NCBI RefSeq assembly: GCF_002709775.1
Contig: NZ_PAQR01000016.1
Location: forward strand, 1 to 64,000
Reading direction: 5' to 3'
Length of the DNA: 64,000 bases
Source: Thalassospira sp.
Lineage (GTDB): Bacteria > Pseudomonadota > Alphaproteobacteria > Rhodospirillales > Thalassospiraceae
Part shown: piece after piece, positions 48,780 to 58,254 of the stretch
Layout: the number at the start of each line of letters is the position of its first letter
Numbering within the stretch: the stretch's first letter is position 1
The notes under the pieces: generated by a model
Database searches by the model: none
The model's input: the letters and a program-made list of their open reading frames with translations, nothing else
What the model was told of the DNA's origin: nothing
Translations under genes and position numbers: made by a program

Positions 48780-49562
48780 CTAGTGACTGAACACTTTGGC
48801 CAGAAAGGCCTTGCTGCGCGGGGATTGCGGATCATCGAAAAAGGCATCGGGGGCGGCCGCCTCGACGATCTCGCCGCGATCCATGAACACCACCCGATCA
48901 GCGACGCGCCGGGCAAAGCCCATCTCATGGGTCACACAGATCATGGTGATCTGCTCGGCTGCCAGATCGACCATGACATCAAGCACCTCCTTGATCATTT
49001 CCGGATCAAGGGCGGATGTCGGTTCATCAAACAGCATGATCTTGGGCCCGATACAGAGCGTGCGGGCGATGGCCGCACGCTGCTGCTGGCCGCCTGATAG
49101 CTGGTGGGGATATTTGTTGGCCTGGGCTGCGATATTGACCCGCTCGAGATATTCAAGGGCGGTCGCCTCGGCCTGCTTGCGGGCGATCTTGTGCACCCAC
49201 ATCGGTGCGAGAACGCAATTCTCCAGAATGCTGAGATGCGGATACAGATTGAATTGCTGAAACACCATGCCGGTCGATTTGCGGATTTTGGCCAGCCCCT
49301 TGCCATCTTCGCTGATCGGGGTTCCGGCGATTTCGATCTGGCCTGCCTGATGGCGTTCAAGCCCGTTCATGCAACGGATCAGGGTCGATTTGCCCGATCC
49401 CGACGGGCCGCAAATCACCAGACGTTCTCCTTCCGGGATGGAAAGCGTGATGTCTTTAAGAACCTGAAACTCGCCAAACCATTTGCTCATGTCGCGGATG
49501 GCGATCATGTCGGAAGGATTGGGCGTTTGGGTGTGTGCTATCGCATTCACGGTCGTTTTCAT
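48780..49562 (-). CDS. aapP: General L-amino acid ABC transporter, ATP-binding
   Basis: ATG 49562 gives 260 aa. Walker A CGPSGSGKSTLIRC, Q-loop MVFQQFNLYPHLS, signature HQLSGGQQQRAAIA, Walker B IMLFDEPTSALDP and H-loop CVTHEMGFA are complete. It is the ATPase of a polar amino-acid importer. Synteny with the binding protein and two permeases on the same strand gives the Aap assignment. Confidence 0.93.
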   Translation of the reverse strand: MKTTVNAIAHTQTPNPSDMIAIRDMSKWFGEFQVLKDITLSIPEGERLVICGPSGSGKSTLIRCMNGLERHQAGQIEIAGTPISEDGKGLAKIRKSTGMVFQQFNLYPHLSILENCVLAPMWVHKIARKQAEATALEYLERVNIAAQANKYPHQLSGGQQQRAAIARTLCIGPKIMLFDEPTSALDPEMIKEVLDVMVDLAAEQITMICVTHEMGFARRVADRVVFMDRGEIVEAAAPDAFFDDPQSPRSKAFLAKVFSH

Positions 49563-49685
49563 CCCTGTTGGCGCATGCCCAAGGCAGGCGGGCTTTTGGT
49601 CTTTTCTTGGGAGTGATGTGGAACCGACACGCACACAGCACACAGTTCGGGGAGGCAACTGTCGTCGTGCCGGTTCCACAAGCGC

Positions 49686-50726
49686 TTAGCGGATCGGATC
49701 GGGGTACAGCAGACCGCCATCCTTGCTCAGCGCGTTGACCGTGCCGCTGCGATCCATACCAAAGGTGGTTTCCGTACCCAGATGGCGCTCATAGACCTCG
49801 GCATAGTTGCCGACCTGCTTGATCACCTGATAGCTCCAGTCCGCCGGAAGACCGATCTGCTGGGCCATTTCACCAGCTGCCGATTCAGCGGAAAGAAGGC
49901 GCACAATACCCTTCGGCTGGTTTTCAAGATCGGCCATGATGGCATCGACATTTTCCGAAGTAATGCCCATCGCCTCGGCATTGAGCATCACCTGGAACGC
50001 CCAATAAATGGCAGTCTCAAGCGACGCATCCGGACGCGACAGGATCGTCAGCGGCTCATTGGAAATGACTTCCGGAAGGATGGTGTAATCACCCGGATTT
50101 TCCGCAAGCAACCGGTCGGAACTCAGTGCCGTACGGTCGCTTGCCATCACGTCACACTTGCCCGAGAAAAAGGCCTGCAGGCGCGCAGACTTGTCCGCGA
50201 TGTTTTCAACGCGGTATTCGATGCCGCGATCACCAAACCAGTCGGCAATGTTCAAAAGCGTGGTCGAGCCTTCCTCGGCGCAAACGGTCGCACCGTTAAG
50301 ATCGGCCGCGCTGGCAACACCAAGCTTCTTCGGGATCATGAAGCCCTGACCATCATAGAAGGTCGTGGCAACAAAACGCATGCCCGGGTTGGCGTCACGT
50401 GTGCCGGTGCGGGTGATGCTGCGCGATGCGATATGCGCCCCTTCGGCGACGATGGTTTTCATGCTGTCGGAAAAACCGATGCCACGAATGTCGGCCTTGT
50501 TGGCATCGCCCAGAATGGCGGCAGCCGCCATGCGGCAGAAATCGGTATTAAAGCCCTGATAGACACCCTGGCTGTCGGGTACTGAGAAACCCGGCGAGTT
50601 GGTGTTGACCAGACAAACAAGACTGTCATCGGTTTTGATCTGATCCATGACCGGACCAGCCTGGACCTGGGTCGAAAGACCCGCGAGAACTGCAAACGCA
50701 GCCGGCAAGACGAAACGCACTTTCAT
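49686..50726 (-). CDS. aapJ: Amino acid ABC transporter substrate-binding protein
   Basis: A 346-aa periplasmic binding protein (family 3). A signal peptide (MKVRFVLPAAFAVLAGLSTQ, cleavage after VQA near residue 24) is followed by the AapJ-type core: SLVCLVNTNSPGFSVPDSQG, GFNTDFCRMAAAAILGD, and CDVMASDRTALSSDRL. It captures general L-amino acids and delivers them to AapQM. It lies 24 bp after aapM, so the order is Q-M-J-P rather than the J-Q-M-P seen in Rhizobium. Confidence 0.92.
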   Translation of the reverse strand: MKVRFVLPAAFAVLAGLSTQVQAGPVMDQIKTDDSLVCLVNTNSPGFSVPDSQGVYQGFNTDFCRMAAAAILGDANKADIRGIGFSDSMKTIVAEGAHIASRSITRTGTRDANPGMRFVATTFYDGQGFMIPKKLGVASAADLNGATVCAEEGSTTLLNIADWFGDRGIEYRVENIADKSARLQAFFSGKCDVMASDRTALSSDRLLAENPGDYTILPEVISNEPLTILSRPDASLETAIYWAFQVMLNAEAMGITSENVDAIMADLENQPKGIVRLLSAESAAGEMAQQIGLPADWSYQVIKQVGNYAEVYERHLGTETTFGMDRSGTVNALSKDGGLLYPDPIR

Positions 50727-50750
50727 TGTTAGGCTCCCTGTTAAAATGCC

Positions 50751-51833
50751 CTATGAAGTTCTTCTCTCTAACCATCTGCTATAGGCAGACAGGCACCAGC
50801 AGGTCGCCAGGAACCAAGCCCCTACAAACAGATATGCTTCCAGGCCGTAGCGCTGCCAGACAGGGTCGCTGAATGACATTTTCGCAGTGGCCATGATGTC
50901 GTGAATGCCGATGATGACGACGAGTGAGGTGTCCTTGTATGCGCCAAGAACCGTGTTCAGGATGCCGGGCATGGCGACCTTGATCGCCTGCGGCAAAATG
51001 ATCAGGCGCGTCTTCTGAAGCCAGTTAAGCCCCTGACTGTCGGCCGCCTCATACTGACCCATTGGCACGGTTTGCAGACCGCCGCGAATGGACTCGGCAA
51101 AATAGGCAGAATGGAAAATCACCAGCGCGATCATGGTGGTGATCAGCGGATTAAGCGTGATGTCATCAGGCATCATCAGGGGCAAAACAAACAGCCCCAG
51201 AAACAGCACCATGATCATCGGTACACCGCGCACCAGCTCGATCCACATGACGGCAATCGCGCGCACAGCGGGCAACTGATCCTGATGGCGTGCCAGCGCA
51301 AGCACGATGCCAAGCGGAAAGGCAAAGACCAGCCCGAAGATCGACAGCATCAACAAGACCGGAAGACCGTTCCAGCGTTCCGGCTGCACATAGTCAAGCC
51401 CCGGCACGCCGCCACGCATCAACACAGTGAACGCAATCGAAAGCCCCACCCAAAGCCAGATCAGACGCGCATCCTGCCAGCGCGGCACCATGGATGCGCC
51501 AACCCCACCGAGTAGCAAAAGGCTGGCAACAAGCGGCCGCCACTGCTCGTCCCACGGATAGGTACCAAACAGGATCAGGCGATGTTTCTCAACCAGAAAC
51601 GGCCAGCAGGCCCCGGCAGCCGCTGCACAGGCATCACGATCCCCCCAAGGGCCAACCGCGCCGATCAACAGCCAGTCAATCGCGATCCAGCCAAACGTGG
51701 CAATGATCAATAGAAGGATGACCGAAAGAACGCTGTCGCGTGCCGAACCAAACAGGCGGTTGCGCAGCAAGGTTAACCGGCTGATTTTCGGCGGTGATTT
51801 TTGCGGGGTCAGGACGGTCTGTTCCATGCTCAC
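50751..51833 (-). CDS. aapM: Amino acid ABC transporter permease AapM
   Basis: A 360-aa membrane protein with a long N-terminal extension, several hydrophobic helices (SVLSVILLLIIATFGWIAID, LPVLLMLSIFGLVFAFPLG) and the EAA-like cytoplasmic loop (GQYEAADSQGLNWLQKTRLI, ILPQAIKVAMPG). The large periplasmic part between the first helices is typical for AapM/BztC rather than the shorter HisM. It overlaps aapQ by 4 bp. Confidence 0.92.
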   Translation of the reverse strand: MSMEQTVLTPQKSPPKISRLTLLRNRLFGSARDSVLSVILLLIIATFGWIAIDWLLIGAVGPWGDRDACAAAAGACWPFLVEKHRLILFGTYPWDEQWRPLVASLLLLGGVGASMVPRWQDARLIWLWVGLSIAFTVLMRGGVPGLDYVQPERWNGLPVLLMLSIFGLVFAFPLGIVLALARHQDQLPAVRAIAVMWIELVRGVPMIMVLFLGLFVLPLMMPDDITLNPLITTMIALVIFHSAYFAESIRGGLQTVPMGQYEAADSQGLNWLQKTRLIILPQAIKVAMPGILNTVLGAYKDTSLVVIIGIHDIMATAKMSFSDPVWQRYGLEAYLFVGAWFLATCWCLSAYSRWLERRTS

Positions 51834-52978
51834 GCCCTCACTGCCATGACGCGGGCGTTATAGACATTGACCAGCCATGAAACGATCAGACAGATGCCGA
51901 GATAGACACACATCGAAACCGTCATCAGTTCGATCGGACGGAAGGTCTGATTGATTGATGTCGTCATCACCGACACCAGATCGGAATAGCCGACCGCAAG
52001 CCCGATCGAGGTGTTCTTGGTAATGTTGAGATACTGGTTGCCCATCGATGGCACGGCCGCCCGGATCGCTTGTGGCAGGATCACCAACCGGGTCATTTGC
52101 CCAAAGCTCAGGCCCGATGCCTTTGCGGCTTCAAACTGCCCAACCGGCACCGACTGGATCGCACCGCGCACCAGCTCGGCGACCTGTCCGCCGTGATAAA
52201 TCGAAAGGGCCAGCACCAGCACACAGAACTGCACCGAAATCCGCCCGCCACCGGCAAAATCAAATCCCTTCAGTTCCGGCCATGACAATGTGTAGGGCGC
52301 CAGACCAAGCAGGGCTGGGGCAGCAATCAGCAGAAGTGCACCTGCCGTCACGGGCCAGAAGACGGGAAAACGTTTGCCGGTCTTGTCCTGCGCGCGCGCT
52401 GCCACCCGGCCAAGCAGAACAAGCGCGACCGGCCAAAGCGCGACCATCAGAAACAGCCAGTAAAGCCCGGCACCCTGCGCAATGATCGGGAAGTAAACTG
52501 CGCGGTTTGAAATATGGATCACATCAAACAGCGACCAGCTTTCACGCACTACCGGCAGGGCCGTGACCATCGCCAGATAAAGGGCAAGCAAGATCAGAAG
52601 TTTGGGCAGGTTGCGTGTGATCTCGATGTAAAAGGCCGCGACCCGCTCACCAAGGTAATGGCCGCTGGATCGCAAAATCCCCATCAGCACCCCGATCACC
52701 GTCGCACCGATAATGCAGCAGATCGCAAGTGTTACCGTATTGATCACCCCGGCAAGGATCACGCTGGCATAGCTGCTTTCCGATGACACGGAGAGCAGGC
52801 TTTCGCTGATATCAAATCCGGCCTGACCCGACAGGAAATCAAACGACAGTTTGATATTCGACTTCGCCAGGTTCGCCTCGATATTGCTGGCCAGAACATA
52901 GCCCAGCCAGACAAGGGTGCCGACGACGACGGCCTGCCAGAAAAACTGTGATCTCAGAACACGCATGCGTGTATCCAT
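51830..52978 (-). CDS. aapQ: Amino acid ABC transporter permease AapQ
   Basis: Translation from ATG 52978 gives 382 aa; a second ATG at 52966 is also possible. Helices occur at FFWQAVVVGTLVWLGYVLAS and VILAGVINTVTLAICCIIGA, with the EAA-like loop GQFEAAKASGLSFGQMTRLV. AapQ and AapM form the heterodimeric channel. First gene of the aap operon, facing the divergent GntR gene. Confidence 0.92.
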   Translation of the reverse strand: MDTRMRVLRSQFFWQAVVVGTLVWLGYVLASNIEANLAKSNIKLSFDFLSGQAGFDISESLLSVSSESSYASVILAGVINTVTLAICCIIGATVIGVLMGILRSSGHYLGERVAAFYIEITRNLPKLLILLALYLAMVTALPVVRESWSLFDVIHISNRAVYFPIIAQGAGLYWLFLMVALWPVALVLLGRVAARAQDKTGKRFPVFWPVTAGALLLIAAPALLGLAPYTLSWPELKGFDFAGGGRISVQFCVLVLALSIYHGGQVAELVRGAIQSVPVGQFEAAKASGLSFGQMTRLVILPQAIRAAVPSMGNQYLNITKNTSIGLAVGYSDLVSVMTTSINQTFRPIELMTVSMCVYLGICLIVSWLVNVYNARVMAVRA

Positions 52979-53017
52979 TCCCTGATGCAATTGTTTTGTG
53001 CATTGCAACCAGTATGC

Positions 53018-53035
53018 TTGTATACAGCTATACAG
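53018..53035. promoter_or_regulatory. Palindromic operator candidate for the GntR regulator
   Basis: TTGTATACAGCTATACAG lies 40 bp upstream of aapQ, in the divergent aapQ-GntR gap. It contains the palindrome TGTATACA (53019-53026), the usual core of sites bound by FadR/GntR-type proteins. A related GCATACATGTACA occurs at 53158-53170, nearer the GntR gene. Confidence 0.5.
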
Positions 53036-53270
53036 TAAATGACTTTTCTATGACATTCCGCAGGAGCAGGGATCTGTGGCGGGATGTTGTGGGACGGAAA
53101 ATCGCAGTTACCGGCGGCTCTGGCGGGAAATAAAAACTCTTGTCATTGCCTTTATGGATGCATACATGTACACCTCTTTCGGACATTCTGCGTCCGTGCG
53201 GGTGCCAAATTCCGGCACTTTTGGCCATCGACTCCGGTTCTTGCCGGTTTCAACAACAAGAACAGAACGT

Positions 53271-53924
53271 ATGAGCACCTCTCAGAAATCCGGCGTTGAT
53301 ATTATTTACGAAGCCATCCGCGAACGCATTTGCCTTGGCGTGTATGCCAGCGGTGATGTTCTCTATGAAGGGGAACTGGGCAAGGAGTTCGAGGTCAGCC
53401 GCACGCCGATCCGTCAGGTGCTTCAACGTTTGGCTTATGAAAAGCTCGCGGTGGTCAAGGTCGGTGTCGGCACCACGGTGCAGGACCAACCGCTTGCAGC
53501 CCAATTGCAGGGTCTTAAAATCCGCGCGGGCATCTATCGTATTGTCGATGATCTTGCGATTACCGAAACGCCTGCGGATATCGAGGCCTCCGTCGCCCCG
53601 CTTTATTACCGGGTGTCGCGCTTGGCAGCCGGCGCGGAACGCGAAAAATTCTGGAGCATCCTGCGCGATGTCCATCTGCTGACCGCAAGCCTGATCGCTG
53701 ATGATGTTCTTCAGCGCACCGATGATATGCTGTTTTATCGTACCGTGCCGGGACTGGTGCGCCAGGCCGCACAATTCCCGGAGCTCGCCACCAGTCTGAT
53801 CCGGACCGAATTTGATCGTCTGGTCGATCCGATTGAAAAGGGCGACTTCAAGGAATTCTTCCGGGTGCGCTCTGAAACGCTTCTGACCTTCTGCGATCTG
53901 CTGGACCCCAAAGACGGGCACTAG
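53271..53924 (+). CDS. GntR-family transcriptional regulator (FCD-like)
   Basis: ATG 53271 gives 217 aa. The N-terminal winged helix reads IIYEAIRERICLGVYASGDV, EGELGKEFEVSRTPIRQVLQ, and a helical C-terminal ligand domain follows (RVSRLAAGAEREKFWSILRD). Divergent from the aap genes, so it probably controls amino-acid uptake through the palindrome near 53018. Metal-binding FCD histidines are only partly evident. Confidence 0.88.
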   Translation: MSTSQKSGVDIIYEAIRERICLGVYASGDVLYEGELGKEFEVSRTPIRQVLQRLAYEKLAVVKVGVGTTVQDQPLAAQLQGLKIRAGIYRIVDDLAITETPADIEASVAPLYYRVSRLAAGAEREKFWSILRDVHLLTASLIADDVLQRTDDMLFYRTVPGLVRQAAQFPELATSLIRTEFDRLVDPIEKGDFKEFFRVRSETLLTFCDLLDPKDGH

Positions 53925-53945
53925 GCCAATGTCGGGCAGGGCGGT

Positions 53946-54485
53946 TTAGATTGCAGCGCGTGCCAGCAAAAACCGTTTCTGCTCGTCACTTTCAATGGAC
54001 TCGCCATTGACCGCCTGAACGGCCTTAATCGCGATCTCGGCTGCCATGCCACGCTCAATCAACAGGAGCGCTGCGATCGTGCCACTCCTCCCGTATCCGG
54101 CCAGACATTGCAGAACAATACTCTTGCCCTGATCAAGGCTGGCATGAAGCTGTGGGGAAAACGCTTCCCAACCGCGCAGGAATGCTGCATCGGGCTTGGC
54201 ATAATCATCAACGGGCAAATGGTGAAAGGCGATGTCAGATTGCCGGGCCAGTTCGGCAATATCCATAATCGCATCCGCCCCGACCTCATCATCGGTCATC
54301 AGGCAGACATAGTGGGTCGCGTTGTGTTGGCGAAGATCGCTGATCGCTGTCTTGCAGCGCGCAAAATCCATCTCAAGCGCACCGCTTGGGCCAATGTCAA
54401 AGCCCGGCACCGCCATCTGAATAATGCCCTGCGCGTGGCCGGTCTGGACCGGCAGGATGGCGCGGATATAGCTGTCATGCGGCAT
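53946..54485 (-). CDS. CX5R protein phosphatase (dual-specificity/CDKN3-like)
   Basis: ATG 54485 gives 179 aa. The P-loop is VLQCLAGYGRSGT with Cys127 and Arg133. Gln126 takes the place of the His that normally precedes the cysteine in tyrosine and dual-specificity phosphatases. Asp candidates for the general acid lie in HHLPVDDYAKPDA. It is probably cytoplasmic. It ends 21 bp from the end of the convergent GntR gene, so there is no operon link. Substrate unknown. Confidence 0.75.
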   Translation of the reverse strand: MPHDSYIRAILPVQTGHAQGIIQMAVPGFDIGPSGALEMDFARCKTAISDLRQHNATHYVCLMTDDEVGADAIMDIAELARQSDIAFHHLPVDDYAKPDAAFLRGWEAFSPQLHASLDQGKSIVLQCLAGYGRSGTIAALLLIERGMAAEIAIKAVQAVNGESIESDEQKRFLLARAAI

Positions 54486-54585
54486 GGCGGTGTGATGTGA
54501 CCCCGATGGATAAAGCTTTGAATACTCTACACATGCACAAAGCCGCGACAAGCCTGCTTCTAATATGAGGGGTGGGGCTGCTGCG

Positions 54586-55608
54586 CTATTCAGCGCTTTC
54601 GGTCGCAAGTTGTGCACGCTCTGGGGCCCAGCGCAGGGTCAGGCGGGCAAGCAGCGCGATAATTATCAGGGTCAGGATCACCCGCCCAACCAGCACCACC
54701 CAGATATCCGCCCCGAGTGCCAGCATGATCGCCGTATCCTCGATCAGGGAATGCGATAGCGACAACCAGCTGAGCGACAGGAAAAGCGTTCTTGGCGGAT
54801 AGTTGTTCTTGCGCGCCTCATCAATGATCAAGGCCCCGCCATAGGTGATGCCAAGCAACACGCCAATGGTGGTCACCGGTGCCACATCGCGCGAAATGCC
54901 GGAAATGCGCAGCATCGGCATCATCGCCTGTGTGATGCGGGCCGTGATCCCGGTCTTTTCCAGGATATCCAGCAGGACCAGCAACCCGACAATCACACCA
55001 AACGTCACCACAAGCGATTTGACCATCTGCATCGACCAGTCAATCCAACCGGCCAGGCCGCTGGCGGCGGTCGTGACATCCCCTGCAACCATCCAGGAAA
55101 AATCAACCGGCTCGGACAGCCAGCCAGTCATGTCACTGATCCAGGTCACCAACGCGCCATAGGCAATTGCCGCCCCAACACGAAGGGCTGTGGTCGCCCA
55201 GAAACTCGCCCCGGCGCGTTTGACAATTGCCTGCTCGACCGGAAGCCCATGGGCAAACAGCATCATCGCACACAGCGCGCTTAACTGTGCGGCTGTCATA
55301 TCAAGATGGGTCGCCAGCCCGACAAAGGCGCCAACCGCGCCATACATGCTGACCAAAACGCACGTCGCCCAGATCAGCCCGGCCTCTGGCGGCAGGCCGA
55401 TCAGCGCCATCACGGGCGTCAGCCAGTCGGATACCAACTCGACTGCGCCAAATTCTTCGGCTATCCGCACGATCACCATCACCGGCAACATCACCTTGAT
55501 AAGGGTGATGAACAGCTTCTGGCTGCGGTTGATCAGATCAAAGGCATAGCGATGCATGGGGCGGCAATCCATCTTCGGTGTTTGGGGCGCGTCCGGCCTG
55601 TTGGCCAA
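54586..55608 (-). CDS. Nucleoside-recognition (Gate) domain membrane protein
   Basis: TTG 55608 with AGAGG seven bases upstream gives 340 aa; ATG 55572 is an alternative. There are about eight hydrophobic helices, with the Gate-domain pattern in each half: VMLPVMVIVRIAEEFGAVEL and TFGVIVGLLVLLDILEKTGI. HSLIEDTAIMLALGADIW is a conserved spore-maturation SpmA-like element. Transported substrate unknown. The divergent Lrp-family gene may regulate it. Confidence 0.8.
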   Translation of the reverse strand: MANRPDAPQTPKMDCRPMHRYAFDLINRSQKLFITLIKVMLPVMVIVRIAEEFGAVELVSDWLTPVMALIGLPPEAGLIWATCVLVSMYGAVGAFVGLATHLDMTAAQLSALCAMMLFAHGLPVEQAIVKRAGASFWATTALRVGAAIAYGALVTWISDMTGWLSEPVDFSWMVAGDVTTAASGLAGWIDWSMQMVKSLVVTFGVIVGLLVLLDILEKTGITARITQAMMPMLRISGISRDVAPVTTIGVLLGITYGGALIIDEARKNNYPPRTLFLSLSWLSLSHSLIEDTAIMLALGADIWVVLVGRVILTLIIIALLARLTLRWAPERAQLATESAE

Positions 55609-55753
55609 TCACAGCAACCTCTAACGTTGCTGCACAAGTCTGTCGAGGAGCGCGATCATGCCACGGGTTCTCGATTTTCGTGCAGCGTATTTGTGCATCT
55701 TCGTGCAATATGGCAGCGTTATATTGCCAAATGACGCTGTGGAGTTGCGCAAA

Positions 55754-56215
55754 ATGCCTGAGCTGGATCGGATCGATACCAAAATCCTGCGCCAATTGCA
55801 GGAAAACGCCGATATCCCCAATGCCGAGCTGGCTGATCGGATCGGGCTTTCGCCATCGGCCTGTTTACGTCGGGTGGCGAAGCTTCGCCAATCGGGCATC
55901 ATCCGCAAGACCGTCGCGGTGATTGATCCAGCAAGCGTCGGACGCCCGCTTGGTGCTGTGATCAATCTTGAGTTCCATCGTCACGGCAATCAGTTCCGCC
56001 AGGATTTCATTCGCAAGGTCCGTGACCTTGATGCTGTCCGCCAATGCCATGTCGTCACCGGCGAAGTCACCGGTGTCATGATCCTTCAGATGCGCGACAT
56101 GGCCGAATACACCGCCCTGTGCGAAACGCTGTTTGATGCCGATGACAATATCGTCTGGTATCGCACCTATATCATCACCGAAACGCTCAAGGATGAAATG
56201 GGACCGGCCTTTTAG
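55754..56215 (+). CDS. Lrp/AsnC-family regulator
   Basis: ATG 55754 (MPELDRIDTKILRQLQENAD) gives 153 aa. HTH is IPNAELADRIGLSPSACLRR, and the RAM effector domain follows (VVTGEVTGVMILQMRDMAEY). The family senses amino acids and often controls the divergent gene, here the membrane protein at 54586. Confidence 0.93.
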   Translation: MPELDRIDTKILRQLQENADIPNAELADRIGLSPSACLRRVAKLRQSGIIRKTVAVIDPASVGRPLGAVINLEFHRHGNQFRQDFIRKVRDLDAVRQCHVVTGEVTGVMILQMRDMAEYTALCETLFDADDNIVWYRTYIITETLKDEMGPAF

Positions 56216-56272
56216 GGGCGCATATGATCAAGATCATGGACGGCCCCATTCGATCGCGATAGTTTTGCGCCT

Positions 56273-56614
56273 ATGAAAAAGCTGTTCCATATCCTCATGA
56301 CACTGTGTTTGCTCAGCGCCTCGGTTGCGGGCATGGCACATATGTCTGGTCCGGCCTCGGCAATGCCGATGGCGGGCGTTGGCATGTCGCATGGAACCAT
56401 GGAACAGATGATGGCCGATTGCGATGATTGCACAGCGACATCTCAGGCTACTGACAGCTGCGATATCATCTGCGCCGTTCCGGCAGTGATCGCCCGCAAG
56501 GAGCCATTGGCAAACATCCTTTCGGTCACGCGCCTTCACATCCTGCCGGTTGCCTATCGTGCCGATGGCATCACGCGGCGCCCGGAAATCGCCCCTCCAC
56601 GCCTTCTTTCCTGA
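56273..56614 (+). CDS. Small secreted Met/His/Cys-rich protein, copper-linked
   Basis: A 113-aa protein with a signal peptide (MKKLFHILMTLCLLSASVAG). The mature part has a metal-binding composition: HMSGPASAMPMAGVGMSHGT, then ADCDDCTATSQATDSCDIIC with a CxxC. DUF2946-like or CopL-like proteins of this type lie upstream of copper oxidases. It probably binds Cu in the periplasm. First gene of the copper cassette. Confidence 0.6.
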   Translation: MKKLFHILMTLCLLSASVAGMAHMSGPASAMPMAGVGMSHGTMEQMMADCDDCTATSQATDSCDIICAVPAVIARKEPLANILSVTRLHILPVAYRADGITRRPEIAPPRLLS

Positions 56615-56709
56615 TCAGCTACGCGCGCGCCCGGCTCATGGGCGTGTGCGCATTTCATTCCGGCATCTGAACTGCCGGGAATGTTCCTTCTGTCAGGAAA
56701 GTCATCATC

Positions 56710-58215
56710 ATGAAGACTTCTTTCCCCCTGTGCCCGTCGCGGCGCAGGTTCTTGCAAACACTTGGTGCAGGTGGCGTGACGGCGGCGGCGCTAACCACGG
56801 GTCTGCCTGGATTGCTGCCGGGCGTCGGGCGTGGTTCGGCTCATGCGGCCGAAAACATCCAGAATATGGTGGCAGCCCCCGCCAAGGCCAATCTTCTGCC
56901 CGGCGGGGCAACGTCAACACCGGTCTGGGCCTATAACGGCACGGTGCCGGGTGCCATGCTGCGCGTCAAACAGGGTGAAGACGTGCATGTCCGTTTTGAA
57001 AATCAGCTATCCGAGCCCAGCAGCATTCACTGGCACGGGGTGCGTGTGCCCAATGCCATGGATGGTGTCCCGGGCCTGACCCAGCAGCCGGTCGCCCCGG
57101 GCGAAACATTTGATTATCGCTTTAACGCCCGCGATGCCGGGACCTATTGGTATCATCCCCATATCAACTCACCGACCCAGCTGGCGCGCGGGCTTTACGG
57201 TGCCCTGATTGTCGAGGAAGCCGAACCGGTAAGCGTTGATCGCGAGTTCGTCTGGCTGATCGATGACTGGCGTCTGGGCGCTAATGGCGAGATTGATCCG
57301 ATCTTTAATGGCGGGCACGATGTCGGCCATGCCGGACGGCTGGGCGAGCTTGTCACCATCAATGGTGTAGCCAATCCCGATATTGCAGTCCGCCCGGGCG
57401 AACGCATCCGGTTGCGTTTGGTCAATACGGCCAATGCGCGGGTGTTTGCCATCGACTTTGCCGGTCTGGCACCGCATCTGATTGCCCTTGATGGGCATCC
57501 GGTCACACCGCATGTGCCCGATATGCCGGTCTTTTTGTTTGCGCCGGGCATGCGGGCCGATTTCATTGTCGATATCCCGCCAGATGCTGGTGGTGCATTT
57601 GTGTTGATCGATCGCTTTTTTGACGGGCTTGAAAACCCGTTGGCGAACCTGCGCGTGCAAGGTGACCCGGTGCGGGCGGATGTTGCCCAAACTAGCATGG
57701 CCTTGCCGGAAAATCCGTTACCGGAACCCGATCTGCAGAATGCTAGGCGGGAACAGCTGCTTTATACCGGCGGCATGATGGGCGGTGGCGTTCTGCGGCA
57801 TCTGGTCGAAACCGGCAAGATTGATGCCGGGTTCCTCGGGCAGGTACGCGGCATGGCGCAATCAATGATGGGCATGATGACCGGCGGCGGTGTCTGGATG
57901 GTCAATGGCCGTGATCCGGAACGTGATCAAATGGGCCCGCTCTTCTCGCTTGGGCATGGGGAAAGTTGTGTGGTGACAGTGACCAATGCGACGGCCTGGT
58001 ATCACCCGATCCATCTGCATGGGCATGCCTTCCGCGTGCTCTCGCGCGACGGGCAGCCAACCCGTTATCAGGAATGGCAGGATACCGTCCTTCTCGCCCC
58101 GGCAGAGCAGGCCGAAATTGCCTTTGTCGCCGATAATCCCGGCGACTGGATGCTCCATTGCCACATTCTCGAACACAAGTTCGGCGGTATGTCCGGCTTC
58201 ATCCGAACTGCCTGA
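56710..58215 (+). CDS. Multicopper oxidase (CueO/CopA-like)
   Basis: A 501-aa protein with a Tat signal (SRRRFLQTLGAGGVTAAALT). Copper ligands are HWHG (near residue 107), WYHPHINSP, HPIHLHGHAF, and HCHILEH (near 483), so all four Cu sites are present. A Met-rich segment (GGMMGGGVLRH, GMAQSMMGMMTGGG) near 355-390 resembles the CueO methionine insert. It oxidises Cu(I) or other substrates in the periplasm and contributes to copper tolerance. Confidence 0.9.
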   Translation: MKTSFPLCPSRRRFLQTLGAGGVTAAALTTGLPGLLPGVGRGSAHAAENIQNMVAAPAKANLLPGGATSTPVWAYNGTVPGAMLRVKQGEDVHVRFENQLSEPSSIHWHGVRVPNAMDGVPGLTQQPVAPGETFDYRFNARDAGTYWYHPHINSPTQLARGLYGALIVEEAEPVSVDREFVWLIDDWRLGANGEIDPIFNGGHDVGHAGRLGELVTINGVANPDIAVRPGERIRLRLVNTANARVFAIDFAGLAPHLIALDGHPVTPHVPDMPVFLFAPGMRADFIVDIPPDAGGAFVLIDRFFDGLENPLANLRVQGDPVRADVAQTSMALPENPLPEPDLQNARREQLLYTGGMMGGGVLRHLVETGKIDAGFLGQVRGMAQSMMGMMTGGGVWMVNGRDPERDQMGPLFSLGHGESCVVTVTNATAWYHPIHLHGHAFRVLSRDGQPTRYQEWQDTVLLAPAEQAEIAFVADNPGDWMLHCHILEHKFGGMSGFIRTA

Positions 58216-58254
58216 ACGGCTTCCGTTGACGTTACACGTAACAGGATCAAAAAC

